A DNA stretch of 64,000 bases, taken from NCBI GenBank assembly GCA_029204225.1, contig CM055103.1:39999323-40063322 (forward strand). Reading direction: 5' to 3'. Positions 10,865 to 21,201 of the stretch are shown piece after piece; position 1 is the stretch's first letter; each line of letters begins with the position of its first letter. The translations under genes and the position numbers were made by a program. The notes under the pieces were generated by a model. The model saw nothing but the letters and a program-made list of their open reading frames with translations. It ran no database searches and was not told where the DNA came from. The stretch comes from Diphasiastrum complanatum (lineage: Eukaryota > Streptophyta > Lycopodiopsida > Lycopodiales > Lycopodiaceae).

Positions 10865-11112
10865 AAATCTACAACAACCAAGCTCTACTCTTTGACTAGA
10901 ATTCTCTCTTTTTAGAGAGCTCTCAAGCAACATAGACACTCCCACACTCTCATCCTTGGAGATTCACAAAGGTTCCAAGAGTACATATCTATAGGCTATC
11001 CTTCCCTTTTCTCTTTCTCTGAAAGTGATTGAACAAAAAATAAACTATCTCCAAAAGTGGACAAGACCCAAAAGTAGATGGGATTTGGATGATGCTACAT
11101 ATGACGATGTCG
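10865..11112 (-). repeat. Diverged direct repeat, left copy (possible 3' LTR)
   Basis: This stretch aligns by eye with 12925-13235. Shared blocks are AATCTRCAACAACCAA, AGAGCTCTCAAGCAACAT, GATTCACAAAGGT, CCAAGAGTACA, TTTTCTCTTTCTCT and CCAAAAGTGGACAAGA. The two copies bracket a minus-strand copia remnant, so they are probably its LTRs. Terminal TG/CA and the PBS cannot be recognised, so the element would be old. Confidence 0.5.
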
Positions 11113-11240
11113 TTAGAAAGGCTCTTCTAGAACTTACTAGGGCCTCAATTTGGAATTTAGCTTGAGTACAAACTAAAGTTCTATTTAACTTAATATAGAC
11201 TGTGAAACCCAAATCATAATCTTATATTAACATGAATATT

Positions 11241-12500
11241 TTAATATTCACAGTGTATGGTCCAAGTATAATCTTTGTATAGAACAATGCAGGTCTCATT
11301 TTTAACATGTCCCTGTAAGGAAAACTTTGTTCTCCTTAAATATTCTCTAAATTTTTCAAATTTTATCCTATTAAGAGCTTTAGTGAATATATCAAAAACT
11401 TGTATTTTTTTGCCAAGTAAATACAATTTTGATTGTCACTATAGATTGTTGTAGGTGCAAGTTGCAATAGTTGTAAGTCTCCAAATATTCTTCTAAGACA
11501 AACTATCTCGCATATAGTCTTTGTAATAGCTCTATATTTAACTTTGGTTAAGGATAAGATGATTGTGGACTGCTTTTTGCTGCTCCTTGAAATATCTCTC
11601 AAGCCAAGGTTAAATTAAAATAACCAAAAGTAGATCTTCTATCATCCTTCTCACTAGCCACAATCCACATCCACATATACTAGTGTTTTGTCTTCATTGT
11701 AAACAATACCATAATTGTAGGTGCCTTTGACATAACAATTTTTTTTTTTTTTGGGCTTTCCAATGGGCTTCTTTTCATGAACTTACAACATCAACAACAT
11801 ATACCAAGTTTGGTCTTCTTGTAGTTAAATAGATGTAGCTACCACCAACAAGTTTGTCTATAAAGTGTCTCATCAACTAGAGGTGAATCATTTAGTTTGG
11901 ATAACTTGACATTTGTGTCCATAAGAGTGAAAATAATGCTATATTCTTGCACATTGAATCTTTTAATACCTTCTTGAGCATTTTTGACTTGAGAAATAGA
12001 GATAAAATTATGTTGCTTGGTGTAATAGGTTAAGATCTATCACCTCAAACTCCTTGGTTAAGGCTTCTTCAATATTGGCAATCTAAACCTATGATAATTA
12101 GAATTATTAGAACCTATGATAATGCATATTGGTTTCCAAGGGGGTTTGAACTTGGGACCAAAGAAACTTTGGATGCCAAGCTAACCAACTGAGCCAACCT
12201 TGAATGATAAAACCTATGATAATGAAATCATCAACATATAGAATAACTATGATGATGTCTTCACCATCTCTCTTTACATAAGGCATGGTTTTGAATTTGC
12301 TTTTGTCACATTTTAGCTTGTTGAAGTAGTCATCAATGCAACTATACCAAGCTCTAGGAGTTTGCTTTGAACCATAGAGTGCAATATTGAGTTTGCATAG
12401 AAAGTGTTCCTTTTTTTAGTAATGAAGCCTTGTGGCTGTTCCATGTAAATTTCTTCTTGAATATAGCAATTTAATAATGCTCCTTTGACATGGATTTAGT
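11241..12500 (-). pseudogene. Ty1/copia RT and RNase H, degenerate
   Basis: Read on the minus strand from 12500 down, RT appears in broken frames: EEIYMEQPQGFIT, then LYGSKQTPRAWYS, then VILYVDD (motif C, intact YVDD near 12240). It continues with QVKNAQEGI.RFNVQEYSIIF and then RNase H at 11363-11602 (SSKKQSTIILSLTKVKYRA..TIYSDNQNCIYLAKK, with the catalytic Asp of YSDNQ). Multiple frameshifts and stops are present. A short SINE-like insert at 12125-12210 splits it just after YVDD. Gag, protease and integrase are absent. Confidence 0.75.
12125..12210 (-). mobile_element. Minimal tRNA-derived SINE-like element, copy 1
   Basis: The insert is flanked by a 14-bp direct repeat AACCTATGATAATG (12111-12124 and 12211-12224). 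On the minus strand it reads GGTTGGCTCAGTTGG (like a tRNA box A), then GCTTGGCATCCAAAG, then AAGTTCAAACCCCC (like box B), and ends GGAAACCAATATG. It is only 86 bp and has no poly-A tail. The long target duplication fits LINE-type priming. A second copy with its own target duplication lies at 21104-21201. It could be a short SINE family or a tRNA retropseudogene. Confidence 0.7.
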
Positions 12501-12924
12501 TTGAAGTTATAACACTTTGAAGCCCTTAGCACTTAAAAACCAACAACTTAAATCTGAAAGATAATGCCACAAATTATGAATGTAAACCTATGGAAATTTA
12601 CATAAACAACAACACTTAGCTGTTAGCAAGGGTGTATGCTTGATTTCATGAGTTCAATTAGATCTTTGGACTGAGAGTACTAAGCAATAACATGTGGATT
12701 GCAGACTCACAAGGTACTTTAGGGGTCTAATACCATATAGAAAATCATAATCTACGAATACATATACAAGATTTTTATCTAAAATTTGCTCAAAAAATAG
12801 CTTCTTAGCTAAAATAACGAGTTGAAGATCATCCATAGATTATATACACTTGATTCTGAAACAATCAAAACTTGGACAAAACTTTGATTTCATTAAAATA
12901 ATCAAATTACATAAGTGATTAGCT

Positions 12925-13037
12925 TGCTGGAAAATCTGCAACAACCAAATTCCACTCTATGAGCAAAATAAAATTCTTTTAAAGAGCTCTCAAGCAACAT
13001 TTACAGTCATCCTTGGTGATTCACAAAGGTCTCCAAG

Positions 13038-13105
<68 letters not shown>

Positions 13106-13235
13106 GGTTGAGGGGTCCTTCACTTTTCTCTTTCTCTAAAGGTGATTTGACATCTAGTCAAAAAGAAATAACTCCAAAAGTGGACAAGAAACAAAAGCAG
13201 ATGAGACCTGAAAATGAAGTTATATATGATGATGT
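12925..13235 (-). repeat. Diverged direct repeat, right copy (possible 5' LTR)
   Basis: This is the partner of 10865-11112. A compound (AC)(AT) microsatellite expanded inside it at 13040-13105. Similarity to the left copy stops near 13232, where a separate LTR-like start (TGTGAAAATTGTCAA) begins. Confidence 0.5.
13040..13105. repeat. Compound (AC)n(AT)n microsatellite
   Basis: About 22 AC units run directly into about 10 AT units. Confidence 0.95.
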
Positions 13236-13700
13236 GAAAATTGTCAATTAGTTTCGTCATACTGTTTGGCAATTTTAAGGCCAACTTGAAATCTCAACTT
13301 AGAGATAGTTTCATATTTGTCAATAAGGGCCTAAATAGTGTGTGTACTATTTTTGGCAAGTAGATAAGTGGATGAGGTCGAGTTTGGACTCATTCTAATT
13401 GGCTATTTTTGGTACATTACATCTAGACTAGAATTTTTAGGTCTTTTGGTTAAGTACCTAGTTGTTGTCATTTTAGGGCACACTTAGGAAAAGTGGCCAA
13501 ATGACATTGTGGCTGCTATAAATAGTTGTACCTGCATGGAGAGCATATCATTGTATTCTCTTATTATGTGGAGAATTCATCTTTGTTGATTCTATGTCCA
13601 TCTCTTGTGAATTCCTCATGATATCTTGAGTTTCTATGTGTAGAATGTTAATTTTCTTGTTGACTCTAGCTTTCACACGTGTGAAGTATTGTACTGTACT
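13233..13700 (+). repeat. LTR-like fragment, copia LTR family
   Basis: It begins TGTGAAAATTGTCAA, close to the LTR start at 38876. It holds a CTATAAATAG motif near 13518 and TTTCACACGTGTGAAG at 13671-13686, the palindrome typical of this LTR family. No right border or target duplication was found, so it is a partial LTR or possibly the start of the 5' LTR of the copia to its right. Confidence 0.45.
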
Positions 13701-13805
13701 GCTGTTGTATGGACATGGACAGTACTATAGTAAAGCCTACCACCCAACCAAGTAGAAGCCTAAATTTAGTCCTTGAGGCTTTACCCCCAAGCCACGATAT
13801 ATGAA

Positions 13806-13808
<3 letters not shown>

Positions 13809-13898
<90 letters not shown>
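13809..13898. repeat. (GA)45 microsatellite
   Basis: A perfect 90-bp GA tract. Confidence 0.97.
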
Positions 13899-13901
<3 letters not shown>

Positions 13902-13974
13902 TCCAGAGAATTCTCAATAATAGTCAACGAGTTTTCACATGTACATATAACTTACAAAAGCTTGTGCATGATGT

Positions 13975-14184
13975 CATGCAATTCCATATTGTCCACTCTC
14001 ACCCAAGGTCCAACTAATAGTCTTTTTACATGCAATCTAGTCATCATATACCATGTGTTGCTCCACATGTCACTATAGGAGTGCATACTGGCATGATTGC
14101 ATACAACCCCATATTGTCTAGTCTACTCAAGATCCAATTGATAGTCTCATTATATGCATCTACATGTCACTATAGGAGTAAATG
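13975..14184. repeat. Diverged tandem duplication, unit about 110 bp
   Basis: Two adjacent units share CCATATTGTC, AAGRTCCAAYT..TAGTCT and ACATGTCACTATAGGAGT (13975-14083 and 14095-14184). Neither codes for anything recognisable. Confidence 0.65.
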
Positions 14185-14648
14185 GATCCTCACAAGGATA
14201 CTAATTACATAATTGACCTTGAATATTGCAATTTCAAAGCATAACTAATAATCTCGACATTGGAGGGCCAAAACCTTAGAAATGAAAATTTAAAGTTCTT
14301 TTTGACACTTTTGGTTGTATTCTAAAAATCAATATCTTCAATCTTACATGTCAATGTGATTAAGAACACAAATTTTCCAGTTGTTTATCATTGATATTGA
14401 TAACTTTTTTTTGGATCCAAAAGGAGTTGCAAAACGACAAACATCAACCATTTCTTTTATGGTTTCTCTCTCTCTCTCTAGGCACTAGATTGTTGCGCTA
14501 TCACCTACTAAGCCCTATTTAGTACTTGTAATGATTGCATAATTCAAGTTAATCAACATGGTGTGCAGTTGCTTTGAATATGTAAGAGCTCTTCTTGTGT
14601 GAATGGTTGTGTTACAGACTATGGTGTGTAATCCACAAATTCTTAACT

Positions 14649-14661
14649 TGGTATCAAAACC
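14649..14661 (+). promoter_or_regulatory. Degenerate primer-binding site of a copia element
   Basis: TGGTATCAAAACC matches the plant initiator-Met PBS TGGTATCAGAGCC at 11 of 13 positions. It lies about 950 bp upstream of the copia gag start at 15611 on the same strand. Confidence 0.5.
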
Positions 14662-15610
14662 TCGTGAGTGGCTGCAATTGAGACTGGTTGCTAACAGAAT
14701 CATCGTTGGTGTGACTTTTTTGGCACTCGAGGTGGTACACAAATTCTAGGAAGGCATAAACTCTACATAGAGAAGAATTCATGGCAATTCTAACCAACCT
14801 ACTGGAGAACCGGAATTGTGTGTTGGAAATCGAAGATTTTTGAAGTGTTTTGACTTAGTTTGCAATGATTTGTGCATAAATTTGCAAGCTATTTGAAGCA
14901 TCGCTTCATAGGCTGTAGGGCGACCTCAGTGGAGGAGAGAGCTAGAAGAAAAAGTCCTCAGAAAGCCTGAGAAATGGCTAGGGAGGTTGGATGTTTTGAC
15001 AACCAAAGTTTTAGTATGTAAAAATCATGGATCTATCCCTATAGAACCACATTTTCAGAGCTGTAAAAGCATAGTTATAGACATCCTGGCAACATGAGGC
15101 AGGAGCCAGGAGGCCGTGGATGGCTGCGTGCCAATGAAGGAGCTGGAGCATATTCGATTGGCAGCCTCCATAGCTATATAGTTTGGCATGCAAAGAGGCT
15201 CATTGTCGTCCGATCATAGAGTTTATGGATCAAGTGTAGAGATCACATAAATCGAAAACAAGTCTGGGCCATTGATTCTTCAACTACCCTGAAGTGCAGG
15301 ATGTACTTCAACTTCATTAAAAAATTTACTTTTAAATGGGCCTTGAGTCCCGAAATTTTTGAATTTTGAAAGTTCTTCAAGGTGAAGATTCGGTTCAGTC
15401 ATTTTTTCTCTTTTAGAGAGCACCTAGTTGGGAGTGTACGACAAAAACCATTTCACAAACAAAAACGGTCTTGGCTTCCAATTTGCCAACTAAGCAGCAG
15501 GTGGCCTAGTAAGTAAAAAAATTGCAAATCATTACTGTTGAGTTCTGACATCGCCATTGGACTTGGGATACCCTTTTTAAACTACTTGAGTCTTTTTAGG
15601 CAATTTGGAG
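14662..15610 (+). other. Leader between PBS and copia gag
   Basis: No gene is visible. By position this would be the untranslated leader of the copia whose gag begins at 15611. It is longer than most copia leaders, so part of it may be unrelated sequence. Confidence 0.35.
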
Positions 15611-17603
15611 ATGGCTAACATCAATGAGTCAATTTTGGACGAAGCAAGTTAGTTGAATGGTGTATCCAACTATAGCATTTGGAAATTCAAAATGAAGAGC
15701 ATTTTGATTTGGAACATCGTTTCAGGTGTCAAATTGAGGCCTAACACCATTCCAATTGACATGAGAGCTTATGACAAGAAGGCACAAAGAGCCCTATCTT
15801 TGATCAACCTATCGGTGAAGGACCACGTGATCACCCACATTAGTGATGTGTTTCGACCAGAGGTGCTTGGAAAGCTTTAAGAGCTCAATCCATCTCGTTC
15901 CATGTTTTTGAAGACAAGGCTAAACATGATAAGGATGAAAGATAATGAATGTGCGGGGTCCTTCTTCACCCAGATCAAGGAGTTGAGAGACCAATTAATT
16001 GTCATTGGTGAATCCATAAGGGATGTTGAATTGGTCCATACGGCCATGAGTGGTGTATCAAAAATCTTGCAAATGTTTGTGAACAACATTGCATCAAGAG
16101 AGAGATTGTCGACTTTCGAAGATCTATGTGAAATTATGTTGCAAGAAGAGCAAACATGTGAAGTGGTCAAATCGAGGCATGCCACCCAAGATGATTACGC
16201 ATTGGTGGCTAAAGTCAAGGAAAAAGATTGGAAACACATTCCAAAGAAGGAAAAGAGTGATGAGGATGAGGGAGAGTCATTATTAAAGTCAAAAAAGAAA
16301 AAGAACAAACATTCTTATTGCCACAAAGCATGTCGTTGGGATGCTGAAGAGGATGAGACCAACGTGTTCCCATCGACATTTACATCTCAAATTGATGATG
16401 ACGCTATGTAGTTCATTGATTCAGGTGCTACTAGGCACATGACTAGGAAACGTGATTGGTTTGAGAACTTCTCGCCAATCCATGATGGGGAGAAAGTCAC
16501 GCAAGCCAATGGGCAAGAGTGCCAAGTTCAAGGAGTCAACAATGTGCTAGTGCAAATTTCAGGTGGTAAGATAAAGAACATTTCTAATGTACTTTAAGTG
16601 CCTAGACTCACTAAGAGTTGGCTTTTGTTGGGACCATGGCAAATCAATGGTTGAAAATTGAGTTTGTCAAGGATGGCTGCTTGATGAAGGATATGGATCG
16701 TGATCATAAGTTGGTGGCAACAAGATATTATGACAACAATTGTGGTCTCTACGATGTGGCCAAACTTGGTGAGTATGGTTTAGCCTCATTGATTGCATCT
16801 CAATCGTTGTGGCATCGTAGGATGAGCCATCTAAACTATGAGAGCTTGCGTTTAATGGCTAAATTGAAGATGGTGAGTGGTTTACCCACAATATAGGATG
16901 AGCAACACTCTATTTGTGAAAGTTGCATGATGGAAAAACACCATAGAGAGAAGTTCAAAAATAGGGGAGCCGCTAGAGCGAAGAAGACACTTGAAGTTAT
17001 ACACAGTGGCCTAATGAAAATTATGTAATTGGAAGGAGCTTTTCATGACATTTATATATGATTACTACAGGAGGACATGGATCTACTTCTTGAAGAACAA
17101 ATCGGATGAATTGCCATGCTTCAAGGAATTCTAAGGTTTGGTTGAGAACCAGTTAGATGCATGTATTGAAGTGCTAACATGAAATAGAGGGGATGAATAT
17201 AGATCAGATGATTTTGAAATTTTTTGCAAGGAGCATGGAATCAAGAGACAATTTACTCAAACTCACACGCCACATAGCAATGGGATATCCGAGAGGGAAA
17301 ACCATACTAGAAAGTGCATGTTTAATGATGAAGCAAATGGGATTAGCAAACTTCTATTGGTCAAAGGCATGCGATGCAACAACCTTCTTACAAAATAGAG
17401 GTGTCACTTCTACGATTCCTAATGTGACTCCCGAAGAGGCACTCACAAGAATGAAGTCGAAGATTGACAAGTCTTTTGGTGTGTAAGGCTTATGTGCATG
17501 TGTCAAAAGGAGAGCGAAACAAACTTGATGCAAAATCCATTCATTAAGTGTGTCTTTTTGGGTTACGATGAGAAGACAAAGGCGTATAGGTGTTTTGATC
17601 CAA
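15611..17603 (+). pseudogene. Ty1/copia gag-protease-integrase, degenerate
   Basis: An ATG at 15611 opens MANINESILDEAS, then a stop, then LNGVSNYSIWKFKMKSIL, the usual copia Gag start. Gag continues at 15902-16411 with a Lys-rich tail and a damaged knuckle. After a stop the protease motif FIDSGATRHMTRK follows (near 16413), then pre-integrase LWHRRMSHLNYESL (16618-16896). Integrase needs several frame changes: near 17190-17300 it reads RGDEYRSDDFEIFCKEHGIKRQFTQ and HSNGISERENH, then FLGYDEKTKAYRCFDP at 17550-17600. The second catalytic Asp seems lost (NRGDEY where SDxGGEY is usual). An inserted LTR breaks the reading after 17603. Confidence 0.75.
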
Positions 17604-18245
17604 TGATGCGTACAATACTAAGGATCACAAATGAACCTACATAAGGCTCCAATAGTGATTGATTAATTGATACACCTGCAAAACTAGTCACAAAATCTTG
17701 ATCTAAAAAAGCAATATTGGATCCCACAATCAAAAACAATTAAAAAAACATTCATCAAACATAAAATTCCGACCACACACGTGTGGCCTCCAGTACAACC
17801 TATTATCAGAGATTAAGTGTAATCAAGTTTAGATAGCAAAGCATTCACAAAAACACAAATGTGTAGGAAACTCGAGATTGCCAATATACTCTAAAAAAAC
17901 TATCTCCTCACTTTGAAATGATAGATTGTATGTACAATAGGGCTCTTCTCCTTTCAAGTTAGGTGAAAATCTAACATGTAATAAGGAGATTGATTGACTT
18001 TTCTTGCCCCAATATGTCAATCCTACCGAACCCTAGAGTTTTTCCAATGTGATGGTTAGGTTAATCAACCACCTCCATGATTTAAATTTGGTCTTACAAT
18101 TTAGGATTCATGACCAAACAAACCTAACTAACCTTATGAATGAGATCTAATCTATCTAGGGTAGCCTTGACATGTGGCAACATGGATTCACATGTGTGCG
18201 ACCCACCTATGTACAAATTTACATGGTTTGATCAAGCTAGATATC
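17604..18245 (-). mobile_element. Nested LTR (minus) inside the copia
   Basis: Read on the minus strand, its end closely matches the end of the LTR at 38876-39773: shared words include ATCAATCACT.TTGGAG, TATGTAGGTTCATTT and GATCCTTA followed by TTGTAC. It also contains CACACGTGTG (near 17777) and, near 18170-18196, the pair of ACATGT/CACATGTG palindromes with centres 20 bp apart. It interrupts the copia between the integrase C-terminus and the RT region. The start near 18245 is uncertain and I found no matching target duplication. Confidence 0.65.
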
Positions 18246-18730
18246 AAGCATGAAGATCAAGTCGATGAGGATGATCATGATCATGATCAAACTCCACCCA
18301 TTCACGAGCCAAGGGTAAGGTATTTTCCGATTGGTGCTAGAAAGAAAAAAATCTATGGGAAGGCAAAAGATGTATCAAGACACTCCTTGGAATACCTATT
18401 CGCCAAAAAGTGTCACTTGAGTTTAAGGTACCAAAGTGGTACGAAATAATCATGAAAGATGCGAAGATGAAACTACCAGAATTAAGCTTGCAAGGAGAAG
18501 GGAAAAGATCAACAAAAGAGATGAAAGCTCCTTATCATTATCATGTGAATTACGCCCTTATGAGTGACATCTTGAAGTGTCAAGAGCCAACATCCTTTGA
18601 AGAGGCGAAGAACCTTAAGGAATGGCAAGGTCTATGGAAAATGAGATGGACTTGATCCAAATGTATGGTACGTGAGATTTAGTTGATCTTCCACTTGGCA
18701 AAAAACCCACTGACAACAATGATGGATTCT
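18246..18730 (+). pseudogene. Copia integrase-RT linker and RT start, truncated
   Basis: The copia resumes with an acidic linker (DEDDHDHDQTPPIHEP) and then the RT entry region: PTSFEEAKNLKEWQG.MENEMDLIQMYG..DLVDLPLGKKP. This is the first 60 or so residues of copia RT. Frame changes occur near 18400 and 18630. At about 18730 the similarity stops at the edge of an unrelated LTR, so motifs A-C of RT and RNase H are lost. Confidence 0.7.
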
Positions 18731-18764
18731 GAGGCCTGCTCTGCACGACGCCAGCGGAGAGTAA

Positions 18765-19710
18765 TTGATGTCAGAAAATCGTGAGTTATCAGGAAGTATC
18801 GATTGATATCGGATCAGAGGAGCTCTAGAACAACAGATGCTCCGATATCAGATCGATAATGGTAGGTTAGCAGTGGAAGAAGAACAACGGACGGTTGTAG
18901 ATCGAAAGTGCAGCAGTTACCAGCAATAATCAAGATGAATGCTCAATAGAACAATTCACCAATGTGGACAAAAATGTACTCTTGATAAAAATCAAAAAAT
19001 GAGTACATGGGCATGAAGCTGAGCGCAATTCAGTGAGGCGCAGATATTTTAGAGCTTCAGTCTCTGTCTATTATCAACTATCTTCTTTATAGATAACTAA
19101 CTGAAAGATATTATTTACAAGTCTTTCAGGTTAGTGCTTTCTACCGCCCTTTTAAATAGTAAAGACTATGTACAAGTAAGTGAACTACCATAACGTCTTT
19201 TGACAAAACTTGGATCGACTTTTTCTTGATGAGAAAGTCAATGAAGTCGGGCAAGTCGACAAAGTCAAGTTGTCGATGGAGTTAGTGTTGAAGTCGGGTA
19301 TTTCGATGTTGGGCACTTCGGTGTTGAGTACTTCGATGTCGGGCACTACTTCCATGTCGGACACTTCGATGTCGAGTTTATACATGAGAGTAGTTGAAGT
19401 CGATGACTTCGATGATTTTGAATGGAGTAAGTTGGTGAAGTCAATGTTAATGGAGTAAATTGAGTATATACATGAGAGAAGTCGAAGACTTTGATGTCAA
19501 TGAGTTGATGAAGTTAAAGTCGATGTTGATGAAGTCGAAGACTTCGATGTCGATGGAGCTGAATGAAGTAAGTTGGTTATATACATGGAGAAGTCGAAGT
19601 TGATGAAATCGATGACTTCGAGACTTCGAAGTCGATGTAGTTGGACTTCGACAGATTTTTCAAGATGCTTATTACTTAATGCATTTGGGTTTGAGCATTG
19701 AAATCTAACA
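18765..19710 (-). repeat. 3' LTR of a minus-strand copia, with internal GAAGTCGA repeats
   Basis: On the minus strand the purine tract TATGGGGGAG (plus 19711-19720) is followed by TGTTAGATTTC, a good LTR start ending at plus 19710. The LTR continues leftward through a block rich in GAAGTCGA/TCGACTTC words (19210-19660). Its other end is near 18765, where a TG occurs, but this border is a guess. No matching 5' LTR was found. Confidence 0.55.
19210..19660. repeat. Degenerate tandem and inverted array of GAAGTCGA-type units
   Basis: Words GAAGTCGA, GACTTCGATG, GTCGATGAAG and ACTTCGATGTCG recur throughout. Local inverted repeats such as GAAGTCGATGACTTC and GAAGTCGAAGACTTC form tiny hairpins. A larger imperfect unit containing ATACATG.AGA..AGTCGAAG recurs near 19385, 19467 and 19580. 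Confidence 0.75.
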
Positions 19711-20080
19711 CTCCCCCATAGCGGATCCTGAAAAACTTCGATCTTCAGATTTAACATATCGTTAAACATGAGATGGTGCTCCTTTGATAGAGCTTTCGTG
19801 AAGTAATCTGCTGCCATAAGATCTGTCTTGCAGTTAAACAATGACACTTCCTTGCTTTACACTTTTTCTCTAAGGTAGGTATCAACAATGACACTTCCTT
19901 GCTTTACACTTTTTTTCTAAGGTAGTGATACCTAGTTTTGATATGTTTGCTTCGAGAATGAAATCTCGAATTTAGAGATAGTGCAATTGTGCTTTGATTG
20001 TCAATATAGATTCTCGTTGGATGTGGCTGAGCAAGGTCGATATCTTCGAGAAGGAAGAAATTGAACAATGTACCACCATA
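19711..20080 (-). pseudogene. Copia RNase H C-terminus with a tandem duplication
   Basis: Minus-strand reading gives CKTDLMAADYFTKALSKEHHLMFNDMLNL, the conserved end of copia RNase H (D.FTKAL). Upstream on the same strand, fragments of RNase H (ENLY.QSKHNCTISKF.ISFSKQ) are visible. A 47-bp direct duplication (19837-19883 and 19884-19930) shifts the frame because 47 is not a multiple of 3. The element's PPT (19711-19720) follows. Confidence 0.65.
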
Positions 20081-20876
20081 TAAACAATAGATAATTAAAA
20101 CTAGGCTATGTTAAATATTCCTTCTGTGAATTGAAAAGTTTAATTGTTTCAACTTTTTAGAATTCAAAAGCGTGTGTGTTTGAAAACACACACTTTCACA
20201 CACTTGTGGGTTTACAAGGTCAAGTGCTTTTCAACTTTTACAATGCAAACATGTGAAGCAAAATAGTGTATGTGTTTGAAAACACAAATATTTAAAAAGT
20301 AGAGTGCTCTTTATTTTAGATTCATATTTTATGTGAAAAAAGGTAAAGGAGACATGAATGATGATATGATTATTAGATGTGAAATTCACGGCTGATAAAT
20401 GCATTCACTTTTTTAACCCGTTTAATGGCTTCAATGCTTAGCCTTATCAACTATGACTCAAAAGATTGTATTTCAAAAAGCTTTTAGTATTTTGAAACAT
20501 AGTACTGGATACCTATTCAGTCATAGCAAAACACCTAAGAATCAAACATTCACATCCAATTTTGGTGGCTTCAATGCCTAGTTTTAATAAGAGATTTGTT
20601 CATTGATCATGAAGATTATATCTTTAACAAATCAAAATTTCAAAAGAAAAATATGTTGGAAAAAAGGATTTGGGCCTAATTTTCATTATAATCTAAACCA
20701 AATTGATTCAAACCAAAAATATATGGAATCTGTTGTGCTACTAATGTCAACACCAAGGTGGTCATGCCCTATAGCTTGAAAATTAAAAAACTTTATTACG
20801 TTTCCATACTACTTGGGAGTCCCCTATTCCGCCTGAGAACTTGACACTCCATTTTTTGGTGGTCTTATCTATATTG

Positions 20877-20964
20877 AACTTGCATAACTGGGAACTAAAT
20901 ATGAACATTCACCTTGATTAAACTTGCATAACTGGGAACTAAATATGAACATTCACCTTGATTA
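20877..20964. repeat. Perfect 44-bp tandem duplication
   Basis: Two identical head-to-tail units of 44 bp (20877-20920 and 20921-20964), each beginning AACTTGCATAACTGGG. Perfect identity points to a recent event. Confidence 0.95.
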
Positions 20965-21103
20965 AGTTTTAGCCATCATGCTAAACAAGTCAAGATCCAC
21001 ATACAACAACTCCATATACATATTCACATTAGCTATATGCTTTTTGGTATTGTTAAACACTTGAGATCACATAAGAGAATCGAACCTAGGTACATTAGGT
21101 ATA

Positions 21104-21201
21104 TGCAACTTGGTTTCCAAGGGGGGCTTGAACTTGGGACCAAATAAACCTTGGATGCCAAGCTAACCACCTAACTTCTAAGCGAACCTCGTTAAATGGG
21201 C
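21104..21201 (-). mobile_element. Minimal tRNA-derived SINE-like element, copy 2
   Basis: It shares with 12125-12210 the core GGTTAGCTTGGCATCCAA, TTTGGTCCCAAGTTCAA and CCCCTTGGAAACCA on the minus strand. It is flanked by a 12-bp direct repeat ACATTAGGTRTA (21092-21103 and 21202-21213, one mismatch). The box A region is more diverged than in copy 1. There is no poly-A tail. Confidence 0.7.

Noticed and set aside
12125-12210. Functional tRNA gene
   Set aside because: Box-like motifs are present, but I could not draw a full cloverleaf with a paired acceptor stem. The flanking duplication shows an inserted retroelement.
13773-14078. Arg-Glu repeat frame at 13773-14078 and the opposite Ser-Leu frame
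   Set aside because: Artefact of the (GA)45 tract.
18174-18449. 91-residue plus frame taken as a gene with its own start
   Set aside because: The ATG lies in the nested LTR. Only the second half is copia linker, after which RT continues in a different frame.
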